DNA of 62,329 bases from Paenibacillus sp. 1001270B_150601_E10 (GCF_015558675.1 NZ_JADMOL010000007.1:201188-263516), one strand, 5' to 3'. Counted from the first letter of the stretch, positions 45,301-53,914 are shown. Program-made: numbers and translations. Notes: a model not told the origin generated them from the sequence alone.

Positions 45301-45429
45301 ATTAATCAACAGGCATCCTGTGATTAAGAGCTCCATGCTAATGAGTAAAGTGATGTCATGTTTACTAAGCTGTAACGAGTTAAACTCTTGAACAATGTCC
45401 TCAGATAGCTCCCAATACGTCTGCCTCAC
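42337..45429 (-). CDS. DinG-like Fe-S helicase of the pPIWI-RE system
   Basis: 1030 residues. Walker A GGLGAGKST (244-252), four cysteines 338, 355, 366 and 372 suggesting a 4Fe-4S domain as in DinG/XPD, DEAD box VDEAD (423-427), and motif VI QMIGRLLRGGRDAR (about 955-968). This is the superfamily 2 helicase that accompanies pPIWI-RE genes (pPIWI_RE_Z-type N-terminus). It probably unwinds DNA or R-loops for the PIWI and nuclease subunits. Start and stop overlap the REase gene (ATGA) and the PIWI gene, so all three are co-translated. Confidence 0.85.
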   Translation of the reverse strand: MRQTYWELSEDIVQEFNSLQLSKHDITLLISMELLITGCLLINPKLKVNQAWSLLVGYNDPFIPDLTQMHIIIRMRILLQEYRHKKVLNRRISQYSELHRDYRIYEITEEGTAKQISPKFRTDRLKIYHRILQQHIPRKQNTKTFASAGHFSYARRIRGGDPIISRGIIPEVLMEDSPPPFPTHRLKTTRSLPLPYDGSKIGEEMDSCWNEGMMWKNRANTVILESVKGEKAELVYKGNIHIGGGLGAGKSTFMMLETFRLVKKTDAKVGFIEGSVAQVLERVNELRRLGIHAVPVIGRMNRNKHLQDYLVANKNYIQNISEWQDDRHESLSHVSEVCLIKALAEDYERNKPYPCLQLKQDSAVICPLAHKCGVYRNYSDLQHAEVWVTTASSVLKTRIPEMIDPYSRTIFEAMYDLLDVIFVDEADQVQKQFDEAFLTEYNVFGSTKDIFEKLRFDSYQLTSGEYGQYAGDPAILEWNDRLRMLEHMVWRIYAKLNDSAILRNNIRSNLVRVTGLTGTLSEKLSSSQKEQKQIFNWLMEYANDPYKDKRLSGIANELIDTESTERKLEWIKKIISKVKGQVKQGVNNQLLFAQLEFFIYLCRVEENIKYILTAFPMIQVKLGLSIDFSPLFTMQKDYAAFMKEAMPGITLGYKYDLPDGEKSGKFKLIEYTAIGRLLLKEWHQLYQASDDKCGPAVVFLSGTSHAPNSAHYDLETSSEWLLRAGRQHSRIQLYYKPILNMTSGEFYEVSGVGAYEQKSANLSGIVRQLISDVNYELRYWKQLGKPRRVLLVVNSYEDVETIRQVFSDNPAWKDRYKALGRDSKLNEDELSRSLIESFYQQSAEVLIVPLLSVGRGYNILDEEGGALFGSVHFLVRPYPKPNDLHYLVQILHAHLPQYMKKIQKRGLYYDSAINKLRQMSSGKLENMYQNPDYWSLLSDAEREMMGWYTFVPVWQMIGRLLRGGRDARVFFCDAKFNAKPRNKPEGLSMLEVWKNIMYKNRNDVLFQSLYGPFMDAIQKMDMWEGGIEDD

Positions 45430-46502
45430 ATGAACACCTCCTGCAATACTTGATCTACTTCGTTCTCCATCACTATTCGAATATAGTCTCGAGCTTTCTC
45501 GTTTAAATACATTTGTGCTCTTTTTTTATACTCACGGAACAATACATTCCGATATTGGGGAATAACTATGACGCACTGCTCCTTATACTTTTCAAGATAT
45601 GAGGTAGCTTGTCCGTTGAAAAAGTTGGCCAGTATGCGCGGATCTTTAAAATCCTTCACATCTAAGAAAAATTCTTTGTCTTCTTTACTAACAGAGAGAT
45701 CAACAGTATCCACACGCGGATACATTTCAACCGTGTATCCCTTCTTCCGCAAACGATGAGCTATACGGAGCTCTGAGATTCCTGGTAGCAAAACAAAACG
45801 TTGAATTCCAGGAATCAGACGAAAAACCCGTTGTTTACCAAAGTCAAAAGATTCGAACATCTCCATATCAGCAAAATGTCGGCAAATATTTTCCTTATTA
45901 CAACGCCAGCGATCTTGTTTGTGTTCCATTGTCCAGCCGCAATGTGGACATTTCCGGAAGTTAGGTAGCTCCTGCGTGACCTCTTGATAACAACATCTGA
46001 TTAACTTAATTAGTTCAGAATCCTGAAAATTTTCAACGAAATTATTTAATTCCCGAGCAGCAATTACGGCGTGCTGTGTGTCAGATAGAAATGTACGAAT
46101 AGCAGTATATTCAGCTTGCAGCTGCCTGCCATCCTCTCTGCAATACTTCAAGATCTCGTACATATTCTGCTGCTCTGCATCCTGTGGAGAAATAAAGCGA
46201 TTCATAAATTCGTCCGCATCGGCGACTAAACCGATAGCTTCTTCTAGTAAAGGGGCATTTTCTGGGTAGTCATTCTCGAGGCCTGGGATTCCCCATTCAC
46301 GTGAGGGTTTGTGCAATATACGTAACAGATGATGAAGATCTACTGGGGGATCTAAGTTTCCCTCAGCAGACAAATGGATAAACATAAGCATTCCCATGTA
46401 CAGCTCGTCTGGAATTAATCCATAGTCACTTTGCCATTTCTCAATTCCTGTAATCAAGTGAAAGAGCATATCTGGACGCTTAACTGTTTCCACATGGTCC
46501 AT
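45426..46502 (-). CDS. REase subunit of the pPIWI-RE system
   Basis: 358 residues. The C-terminal part is a PD-(D/E)XK nuclease: GISELRIAHRLRKKGYTVE (Glu244), VDTVDLSV (Asp268) and FLDVKDFKD (Asp281, Lys283). Before it lies a zinc-ribbon with CPHC (185, 188) and cysteines 201 and 207. The N-terminal 180 residues are helical and of unknown role. Gene order and sequence match the pPIWI_RE_REase partner described by Burroughs and Aravind. First gene of the operon; the 46503-46660 region upstream is AT-rich with two ATTATGACA copies on the minus strand that may be a regulatory pair. Confidence 0.82.
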   Translation of the reverse strand: MDHVETVKRPDMLFHLITGIEKWQSDYGLIPDELYMGMLMFIHLSAEGNLDPPVDLHHLLRILHKPSREWGIPGLENDYPENAPLLEEAIGLVADADEFMNRFISPQDAEQQNMYEILKYCREDGRQLQAEYTAIRTFLSDTQHAVIAARELNNFVENFQDSELIKLIRCCYQEVTQELPNFRKCPHCGWTMEHKQDRWRCNKENICRHFADMEMFESFDFGKQRVFRLIPGIQRFVLLPGISELRIAHRLRKKGYTVEMYPRVDTVDLSVSKEDKEFFLDVKDFKDPRILANFFNGQATSYLEKYKEQCVIVIPQYRNVLFREYKKRAQMYLNEKARDYIRIVMENEVDQVLQEVFM

Positions 46503-46658
46503 TAAATCACCATTCCTTATTACTGTAGTAATATTTAAGTTACATTATTTTAGTGTCATAATCTGTCAGCAAATATATGTTCTTATTCTAGATTCACAAT
46601 TTTAATGAAGAATGTCAGTGAATTTTTGTCATAATATAGTTTAAATAGTAACACCTTG

Positions 46659-46692
46659 AAAAAAGGTGTCCCAAATTAATGTTTGAGACACC
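46659..46692 (-). terminator. Terminator of the PLD-helicase operon
   Basis: GGTGTC / GACACC and CAAA / TTTG pairing; on the minus strand a run of T follows. It ends transcripts entering from the right (the gene at 47035). Confidence 0.75.
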
Positions 46693-47034
46693 TCAGTAAA
46701 TATAAACTCCAGAAATCATTTACCTTTTGTTGATTTCTCATAAATTTCATTAATATATTTCTCATAGAAATGTTCCGAAATCTTCGTTTATCAATATCTT
46801 CACAGGGATTTCCTATTGCTGTTTATAAGTTCGATGAAAAATTTATGAATAATCGCTTCAATATTTATTTTATATCCGAGCTATGTATCCGCAGTACCCT
46901 TTTTGCTCTTCTTGACTCTACCGACCTCGACCTTACGCAGCTCCTTTACCTTTCTTACGTCTAGCTATTAGAATCTGGCTATGTTCGTTTTCAATTATAA
47001 TCCGCAGCCACCTCAATCATCGCCTTCATATCCC
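46693..47034 (-). other. Non-coding interval with short open scraps
   Basis: 342 bases between the PLD-helicase stop and its terminator. The minus strand holds short frames of gene-like composition (MKAMIEVAADYN just after the helicase, and an EHFYEKYINEIYEKSTKGK frame near 46725-46790), each cut by stops. They may be relics of a lost gene, but no family could be named. A 64-codon plus-strand frame (46770-46964) has no ribosome binding site and is not called. Confidence 0.35.
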
Positions 47035-50000
47035 CTATCCAATTGCTTTATTTGCCACTGGCACTAATTCCGGAGGCATCTCTTCCTTCAATCTCCAAAC
47101 GAAACTCATGGGTTTATTCCCTTCGTGCCTTACATACTCGGCTTCTCCTAAGAAGACAAAAGGCGAAGTGAAGTTATTCTCCTCTTTATATTCACGGACA
47201 AATAATACAATTCTATTTCCCATCTGCTTATGTTGGATGTAGCGTTTGGCAGTGTTCGTTTCTTCCGAAATCCGACTCTGCGTTTGCCAATGAAAGAGAC
47301 GTTCATTAATGGCGTAATCTTCATACAAAGTTGACGGAGAAAAATCTTTGTCGGACTTATTAAGTGTAATAAAGAAAATATCCGTCCCCTTATCCTCGAA
47401 ATACTTTACGCCTTCACGAAAAGCTGGAGCCTTTTCTTCATTCCAAAAGCCGAAGGCCGCCAAGACTTGGTCCGTTGAATATGTACAGTGTAAATCAAGG
47501 GGACATGCGTATGGGAACTCATTCCTTTTATCGACAAAGTTAATATGAGCATAATTATATTTTAGTATTTCAATGATCTCTTCTTTAAACTTGTTGCAGG
47601 AAATAATAGATTGAACAGCATGGTGAATGTCCTGATACCCTTGCTTTTGGGGCTCTGACCGGTAGAAGGTATAGTAAAACATATTCAGCATCAGACGTTC
47701 TTCTTCTGTTTGTACGGGCTTTCCTTGCTCAAGATACTGGATTAAAAAGCTTAAAAGTCTCCGGGAGTTCATGTTTAATAAAGCCGGAATACGTTTTGTC
47801 AGGTACTCCCTATTCTCAAATTCAAATGGCTCGATTAAACCCGCTTCAGCCATCAACCCGCGGAATGTTCGATTTCCATTACGCCCACCGTAGAATTCAT
47901 AAAGACTCATGCCATGGTACCGAATGAAATTTTCTAGTGTTAAGCTTAATCCAGTATCTTCTTCAAAATATTTTAGCTTATTAACCAGGCTCTTCCGATT
48001 AATTGTTGTTTGCTTCAGATTTCTAAGGATGTATTCTTTAGCCTGTTTCTCAAGCTGAATGAAGCTTCCACGTGGTAGGCTCGAAAACCCATGCTCGACG
48101 TAATGCTGAACGGAATGCTTTGTTTTGCCTAATATAGCTCTAAACTTCTCTTGGAAGCTATATTCTTTATGAGCCTGTCCAATAAAATCAAGAACCGTTA
48201 AGCATTCTTTTCCATCTGCCAAGCGAAGCCCACGACCAAGCTGCTGTAAAAAAACGGTCAAGCTCTCTGTAGGACGCAAGAATAAGATCGTGTTGATCTC
48301 CGGTATGTCTACCCCTTCATTGTACAAATCAACAACGAAGATCACCTTGACGTCACCCGAAACTAATCTCCCTTTAGCAGAATTACGCTCCTCATCACTA
48401 GACTCTCCGTGCAACGCAATAGCGGCAATCCCCGACTCATTGAAAACCTTAGCCATATAGAGCGCATGCTCTACACTCACGCAAAATCCAAGTGCTTTGA
48501 CATCATTTAAATCTGTTACATATTTCTTTAAGCTATTAAGAATTTGATTAGCTCTAATTTTATTATGGGTGTATAAGTTCTCAAGCTCATTCAGATCGTA
48601 TCCGCGTCTAGACCACCTGACCTGAGTTAAATCCACGCTATCCGTCACACCGAAATAATGAAAAGGACAAAGCAGTTTACGATCAATAGCATCCGTTAGC
48701 CGAATTTCAGCCGCAATGGTGTCATGAAAGTAATGCAACACATCTTTTCCATCCATCCGCTCAGGGGTAGCCGTCAATCCTAATAAAATTTGAGGTTGAT
48801 AAAATGACAAAAGCTTCTGATAAGAAGGCGCCGCGGCATGGTGAAATTCATCGACGATGATATAATCGTAAAAATCTGCCGTTGTTTTTTCAGCGAGCTT
48901 CAGTGTGTTAAAGCTTTGAATACTGATAAACAGATGATCAATAGAATCGGCTTGATTACTTCCAACATGGAGCTCTCCGAAATTAAGATCTTTCAGAATA
49001 AACCGAAATGTGTCCAGACTTTGCTTTAGGATTTCCTCGCGATGAGCAACGAAGAGTAGTCTTGCTCTCTGATTACGACTGGCAAATCGCTTATAGTCAA
49101 AAGCGGAAATAACCGTTTTCCCCACACCAGTAGCAGCGACCAACAGATTCCTCATTCTTCCGTAAATGACTCGCTGAGCCTCAAGCTTTTCAAGAATCTC
49201 TTTTTGGTAATCATAAGGGGTAATATTAAATTGGAAGGTTAGTAGATTCCCTTCCTGTTCCTTCTTTTTGCCGAGTGCTTGCTTGAGAAGCATTTGATGC
49301 TCCTGGTCTAAGCTAGAAAAGGTCTTAAATTCACGGTCGTTCCAGTAGCTCTCGAATGTCGCCTCTATCTTCTTAAGGACATCGTAGGAATCCTTCTCCG
49401 TAACCTTTACATTCCACTCCAAGCCGCTCGTGAGAGCAGGATTTGATAGGTTTGATGAACCCACATAAGATGTAGTAAAACCTGTGTCTCTTTTGAATAG
49501 ATATGCCTTTGCATGTAGCCTTGTTCGATCTGTGTCATAAGAGATTTTGATTTCCGTGTTAGGCAGCTTGCTTAATTCTATGACGGCCTTATAATCAGTT
49601 GCTTCCATATAGGTCGTTGTGATGACCCGTAAACGGCCCCCATTTGATGTAAACTCCTCTAACTGCTCCATAAGGCAACGCAGTCCGCTCCATTTGATAA
49701 AAGAAACCAATAAATCAACCTGATCTGAAGTTACGATTTCCGTTTTTAGTTCACTCATCATATTGGGCTCCGAATGAGCCCCCGTAAATAATGTGCTTTG
49801 GGACAATGGAGTTGTAGGCCTATTTACCTTGGAATCCTTAATACTACGAATGTTGTTCAGCTTGGAATACACGTAGGTTAATACCTCACCTCGTTCATCA
49901 AGCTGCCATTCCCTTAATTCCTCGTCCCCTAGTGTGTTGCGCAAAGTGGAAATAATATCATTACAAGTCCGCACCTGCAATAAAAGCGCATCTTCATCAT

Positions 50001-50187
50001 CACTATTTTGTTCACGTATCATTTTCAAAGCTCTTCGCGTCACTGCAGCTAAATAATTGGATAGTTGTTTTCGCGCTTCCTCTGGGTCGAGCTGTTCAAT
50101 ACCAATGTCATATAGAGAAGGATCCAAATCTGACAATTGTCTCCTTGTAAGATTGTTGATAATTTGCTCATACAGTCCCTGCTTCAT
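47035..50187 (-). CDS. PLD nuclease - SF2 helicase - DUF3427 protein
   Basis: 1050 residues from ATG 50187 (GAGGTG 6 bases upstream; the open frame begins 27 bases earlier). After an N-terminal helical part (1-150) comes a phospholipase-D-type nuclease (HAKAYLF near 225, GSSNLSNPAL), then a DEAD/DEAH helicase with Walker A AATGVGKT (about 353), DEFHHA (about 446) and motif VI QQLGRGLR (about 652), and a C-terminal DUF3427. Related to the next gene to the right but longer. The three genes MazG-like, PLD-helicase, PLD-helicase-DUF3427 are in one direction. It probably acts on foreign DNA or RNA; no direct evidence in the sequence. Confidence 0.87.
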   Translation of the reverse strand: MKQGLYEQIINNLTRRQLSDLDPSLYDIGIEQLDPEEARKQLSNYLAAVTRRALKMIREQNSDDEDALLLQVRTCNDIISTLRNTLGDEELREWQLDERGEVLTYVYSKLNNIRSIKDSKVNRPTTPLSQSTLFTGAHSEPNMMSELKTEIVTSDQVDLLVSFIKWSGLRCLMEQLEEFTSNGGRLRVITTTYMEATDYKAVIELSKLPNTEIKISYDTDRTRLHAKAYLFKRDTGFTTSYVGSSNLSNPALTSGLEWNVKVTEKDSYDVLKKIEATFESYWNDREFKTFSSLDQEHQMLLKQALGKKKEQEGNLLTFQFNITPYDYQKEILEKLEAQRVIYGRMRNLLVAATGVGKTVISAFDYKRFASRNQRARLLFVAHREEILKQSLDTFRFILKDLNFGELHVGSNQADSIDHLFISIQSFNTLKLAEKTTADFYDYIIVDEFHHAAAPSYQKLLSFYQPQILLGLTATPERMDGKDVLHYFHDTIAAEIRLTDAIDRKLLCPFHYFGVTDSVDLTQVRWSRRGYDLNELENLYTHNKIRANQILNSLKKYVTDLNDVKALGFCVSVEHALYMAKVFNESGIAAIALHGESSDEERNSAKGRLVSGDVKVIFVVDLYNEGVDIPEINTILFLRPTESLTVFLQQLGRGLRLADGKECLTVLDFIGQAHKEYSFQEKFRAILGKTKHSVQHYVEHGFSSLPRGSFIQLEKQAKEYILRNLKQTTINRKSLVNKLKYFEEDTGLSLTLENFIRYHGMSLYEFYGGRNGNRTFRGLMAEAGLIEPFEFENREYLTKRIPALLNMNSRRLLSFLIQYLEQGKPVQTEEERLMLNMFYYTFYRSEPQKQGYQDIHHAVQSIISCNKFKEEIIEILKYNYAHINFVDKRNEFPYACPLDLHCTYSTDQVLAAFGFWNEEKAPAFREGVKYFEDKGTDIFFITLNKSDKDFSPSTLYEDYAINERLFHWQTQSRISEETNTAKRYIQHKQMGNRIVLFVREYKEENNFTSPFVFLGEAEYVRHEGNKPMSFVWRLKEEMPPELVPVANKAIG

Positions 50188-50240
50188 ATAGCACCTCATC
50201 TGCCTTGGAGTCACCTAAATAAACGGTTTTATGCATGAAG

Positions 50241-50262
50241 ACCCCCTCATTACTGAAGGGGT
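50241..50262 (-). other. Hairpin over the stop codon of the upstream PLD-helicase
   Basis: ACCCC / GGGGT inverted repeat spanning the stop codon at 50250-50252, only about 60 bases before the next gene's start. There is no T-run on the minus strand, so it may attenuate rather than stop transcription. Confidence 0.45.
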
Positions 50263-52697
50263 TTCTGCCTTTTCTCTTTACGTTCAAAATGATAATGCAG
50301 CCTATAAAGGCAAATTTCTTTAATCCAGCGGTACAGGATAGAACAATGCTCAGGGGCGGGGGTAAACCTCAGACTAAACACCCCATCCTCAAAACGAGTC
50401 ATACTCCCTTTTGCTGAACCCCACTTCGTCATTGGCATACGTTCAATAAGCTGGCTGACTCCGGCCTCATTATATTCCCACAGCCGTGTCGAGTCCTTAT
50501 CAGAGAAATCGATTCGTCTTCGGTATTCCTTACCCATAAGGTAACTGTGGAAGAACGGTGCTATCTCTTTAGATGTAACAGACTCCACCCAATGTTCCGT
50601 ACCACGTTCTAACATATAAAGGAGAACAATCATCTTATAACTCTTTGTCATGACTGTCTTTTCAACATCACGAACCCAAGCCTCGTACTTATAATATACT
50701 TCCTCTTCTTCCTTGGTTAAGCATTCGGCCCAGTGAAGAAAGCCAACGTAAGACCCGAATTCACCCCGATATTCCCAGCTGTTGGATGTGCCATAAAGGT
50801 GAAGTTCTAGATAGGTAGGAATCCGTCCGAGCTCATTCTTTAGATCAAGGAAAGATCGGTGCAATCGTTCGCGATGCGGTAGCTTCTTACGGCTTAATTC
50901 TTGGAGCAGATTAATAACTTCCGTCTCCAGATGAAGTTCGCATCCGTCCGGTACAAATGGAACGACTGAATTCTTTGCCATTCCCCTAGCTTCCTCATCA
51001 TTTGCGAATAATCGAAGCTTTACGTCTGCATTGCGGTAATTTCCAATTAAGTCGATAATCGTACAATGAGACTTCAGCTCTGACAATCGCAATCCTCGCC
51101 CAACCTGCTGCGTGAACACCGTTAATGATTCCGTTGGCCGAACAAATAGCAAAGTATCTACACTTGGAATATCTACACCCTCATTAAATAAATCGACTGT
51201 AAATATGACTTCCAAGGTTCCTCTGTCTAGACCTTTAATCGCCTCTTCTCTTGTAATTCCCACTGTCCCAGAGTGAAGACTGACTGCCGATGTTCCCCTT
51301 TCTTGAAAATAGCCTGCCAAGAAATCCGCCTGCCGAATGGATGAGCAAAATCCGATGGTTCTTGTTTGTTTATGCTTAGCCCAAGCATCGAAGATCTTGT
51401 CAGCCAGTGCTTGTTTTAACTGTGCAGCAGTCAACTGTTCATCATCGTAGTGCGTTCCAAGCCATCTAATAGATGAATAATCAGTATCGTCATAAACACC
51501 AAAATATTGGAATGGGGACAACCAGCCACGTCGGATGGCCTCAATAAAATGAATCTGGTAAGCGACATTACCTTCACAAAGAGCATAGACATCCTTGCCG
51601 TCCATCCGATCTGGTGTTGCCGTGATGCCAAGTAAAAACTTCGGTTTAAAATATTGGATCACCGCTTGATACGATACCGCGGCAGCATGATGGAATTCGT
51701 CTACCACGATAAGATCAAACTGGTCCTGCAAGAAGGATTCACGGTGCTTCTTCATCCCAAGTGTGTATATTGAAGCAAAGACACAGTCTGCATCTCCCTC
51801 TTTCTTAGCCCCGTTATAGATACCAAAGGTTCTATCCGACATGATGCGCTGAAAAGATCGCTTCGCTTGTGTGAGAATTTCTTCACGATGTGCTACAAAT
51901 AGCACACGTTTAAAACGCTGCGCAAAAAAGCCGGCAAGATAGGTCTTCCCAAGCCCCGTAGCCATGACAACCATGGCTTTATCATATTCTTCTTCTAACG
52001 TCTTCTCTAATGCATCCAGTGCTTCAATTTGAGCAAATCTAGGATGGATAGGCGTTTGCTCGATAACAGATACCGATTCTTCTTCAGATTCCCCTGCACT
52101 TTCGGTGCGGTATTCATCCTCTTCCATCTCTGTAATCATGCGAATTAGCTCTGGATTTTTACGATGACAAGTACGATACTCCTCTTCATAGATAGCAATG
52201 GTATGCTCATTCAACGATAAAGTAGAGTCGTGGTAAAAATTCTGCATAAATTTGTCCAAAGCGACTTGAAAGGTATACGGCTCGGCTTTTGCATTCATCG
52301 CTAAGTTCCATTCCACTCCCATTCTCATAGCAGACATGGAGAAGTTGGAGGAACCAACAATAAGCAGCCCTTCACCATTTTCATAGTCAAACAGATAGGC
52401 TTTAGGATGGAAGGACGTTCCCATACTTCGCCATAACCGCGCTTCCAGCCGCGCATCAATATCGAGCAAAGCCTGCAGGCCTTCCGGCTGCGTGACAAAA
52501 AGATAATCACCGGCAAGAACCTTAACTTCAGCTCCTCGCTCTATCGCGCCTTTCAGATGGGGTGCCAACAAGCGCACTCCCGACTGCATGATAAAAGAAG
52601 TCATAATATAAATACCAGATGCATTCTGCATCCCGTTGATTAACTCGTCAGCTAAATTTTCTGTAATAAGTTTGACATTAAGCGTTGTCGTCGACAT
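50250..52697 (-). CDS. PLD nuclease - SF2 helicase protein
   Basis: 815 residues. PLD-type nuclease first: FHPKAYLFDYE near residue 97 and GSSNFSMSAMR near 118. Then the helicase: Walker A MATGLGKT (about 245), FVAHREEIL, VVDEFHHAA (about 331), and VGRGLRLSELK (about 530). The C-terminal 200 residues match the accessory region found in its larger paralogue, without a clear DUF3427. The start overlaps the end of the MazG-like gene by 20 bases, so the two are translationally coupled. Confidence 0.87.
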   Translation of the reverse strand: MSTTTLNVKLITENLADELINGMQNASGIYIMTSFIMQSGVRLLAPHLKGAIERGAEVKVLAGDYLFVTQPEGLQALLDIDARLEARLWRSMGTSFHPKAYLFDYENGEGLLIVGSSNFSMSAMRMGVEWNLAMNAKAEPYTFQVALDKFMQNFYHDSTLSLNEHTIAIYEEEYRTCHRKNPELIRMITEMEEDEYRTESAGESEEESVSVIEQTPIHPRFAQIEALDALEKTLEEEYDKAMVVMATGLGKTYLAGFFAQRFKRVLFVAHREEILTQAKRSFQRIMSDRTFGIYNGAKKEGDADCVFASIYTLGMKKHRESFLQDQFDLIVVDEFHHAAAVSYQAVIQYFKPKFLLGITATPDRMDGKDVYALCEGNVAYQIHFIEAIRRGWLSPFQYFGVYDDTDYSSIRWLGTHYDDEQLTAAQLKQALADKIFDAWAKHKQTRTIGFCSSIRQADFLAGYFQERGTSAVSLHSGTVGITREEAIKGLDRGTLEVIFTVDLFNEGVDIPSVDTLLFVRPTESLTVFTQQVGRGLRLSELKSHCTIIDLIGNYRNADVKLRLFANDEEARGMAKNSVVPFVPDGCELHLETEVINLLQELSRKKLPHRERLHRSFLDLKNELGRIPTYLELHLYGTSNSWEYRGEFGSYVGFLHWAECLTKEEEEVYYKYEAWVRDVEKTVMTKSYKMIVLLYMLERGTEHWVESVTSKEIAPFFHSYLMGKEYRRRIDFSDKDSTRLWEYNEAGVSQLIERMPMTKWGSAKGSMTRFEDGVFSLRFTPAPEHCSILYRWIKEICLYRLHYHFERKEKRQKPLQ

Positions 52698-53007
52698 CGA
52701 TTAGATACACCCGCTCCTGAAAACCCCCACGTGATTCCGCCTTCTTCTGTCTCAATGCATCGAGTTGTTCCCATGTTGCCCCATGAACGGCGGCCAACGC
52801 CCGGATGATCTCAAGGATATCCGCAAGCTCTTCTAATGATTCTGTTGGACCTTGAGCTGCGAAGTACTCCTCTGACTCTTCTTTAAGCTTTTTAACCAGC
52901 TCTTTAATATATTCTTCCTCATCCAAAATTCGTGTGCGGCATTCCTTACCCGTCGATTGGATCACCTGAGGAATAAGATCACGAACAAGTTTATTGTAAA
53001 CTGGCAT
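52678..53007 (-). CDS. MazG-like nucleotide pyrophosphohydrolase
   Basis: 109 residues. An all-alpha NTP pyrophosphatase of the phosphoribosyl-ATP pyrophosphohydrolase/MazG class: MPVYNKLVRDLIPQVI at the start, then acidic metal-binding residues EESEEYFAAQ and LEELADILEIIRAL. Such enzymes hydrolyse (d)NTPs or modified nucleotides. It lies first in an operon with two PLD-helicase proteins and overlaps the first of them, a link that suggests a nucleotide-level role in the same system. AAAGGATG lies 8 bases before the ATG. 53008-53340 to the right is non-coding and contains a hairpin at 53132-53163. Confidence 0.85.
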   Translation of the reverse strand: MPVYNKLVRDLIPQVIQSTGKECRTRILDEEEYIKELVKKLKEESEEYFAAQGPTESLEELADILEIIRALAAVHGATWEQLDALRQKKAESRGGFQERVYLIDVDDNA

Positions 53008-53131
53008 GGGTATTTCATCCTTTGCAATTTAGTTATCTATTATTGTATCACAACTAAGGGAGTGGAAGAGATTAGTATGAATTGAAGTAGGAGCAAGACA
53101 ATAAAGCTTGTGTGAACCCCTCATAGAAACA

Positions 53132-53163
53132 AAGATAGGGTCACTATCAATTGACCCTATCTT
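53132..53163. terminator. Hairpin, possible bidirectional terminator
   Basis: A 12-bp perfect stem AAGATAGGGTCA / TGACCCTATCTT with an 8-base loop, in the 333-base gap after the nucleotide-kinase pseudogene. The flanks are only moderately T-rich. Confidence 0.6.
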
Positions 53164-53340
53164 ATATATTTTGACTGGCGATCATGATCCTGCTTGTGAT
53201 TTCTTCTTGGCATCTTCTTGATTTATGACTTAATTAGCGCTTTTATACATACTATAATTACGATATCTGCTCGTTCATTCTCTCTGCTCTACGGTTTAGT
53301 ATATTGAGCATATTCAGGTCTCCGAATAGAGTTTCTTTGA

Positions 53341-53914
53341 TCAATTTATTATTTTTAAATATATGAATTCCGATTCATTCAACAAATCTTCTATACTCCC
53401 ATTATTTGTTACACAATAATCACATTTACTAGAAACAATTTCTTTTGCTTCTTTCTCAGTTGAGTGTTGATAGTTACTACTTTGGTTTACTTCACCATTC
53501 CTAGAGATGACTCTCACTTTCCTCAATTCATCATACGCAGTTATGCCCAGAATCGTGAACCCCTTGTTTTTCCAATACTTTAAATCCTCATGAGTCCTTC
53601 CTCCCACGATAATAGGAAAAGTCCTCAATTCGTTTAAACATATAAGTATTTATTTTGAATCCATCTTTGAAAATTCAAGGTCCATTTCTTCAACTACTTT
53701 TGAAAAAACATAATCATTCATGATATTTGGGTCAATGCTGCGTAGTTTGTCTGCTACCTGTTGTCCTAAAGTTCTTTCATTATCGTCCCATTTCGGGTTA
53801 ACCTTTGCAACTCTCATTATATCCCGACATAGCATGCCTAAATTTTTTTAGACACTCAGCAAATGTATCTTTTCCTGCTCCTATCTCACCAAAAATAGCA
53901 ACCCCGATAGTCAT
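53341..53914 (-). pseudogene. P-loop (deoxy)nucleotide kinase-like gene, frameshifted and with an in-frame stop
   Basis: ATG 53914 overlaps the stop of the radical SAM gene (ATGA). It begins MTIGVAIFGEIGAGKDTFAE, a Walker A of dNMP-kinase/dephospho-CoA-kinase-like enzymes. At 53843-53849 a run of 7 A (minus strand) shifts the frame; removing one A restores LKNLGMLCRDIMRVAKVNPK. Further on, a TAA (53650-53652) interrupts an otherwise continuous frame, after which FPIIVGGRTHEDLKYWKNKG and ITAYDELRKVRVI complete a kinase-like C-terminus. Two lesions mean it is decaying, unless the A-run is a sequencing error and the stop is real. Substrate: probably a dNMP, inferred. Confidence 0.78.

Noticed and set aside
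46770..46964. 64-codon plus-strand frame in the gap left of the PLD-helicase operon
   Set aside because: No ribosome binding site or family resemblance, and AT-rich composition expected to give chance frames.
33678..53007. Type I restriction or CRISPR-Cas effector interpretation of the island
   Set aside because: No methyltransferase or specificity subunit, no Cas signature genes and no repeat array were seen.
53843..53849. A7 run as a programmed frameshift site for expression of a fused kinase
   Set aside because: A further in-frame stop lies downstream, so a single programmed shift would still not give a complete protein.
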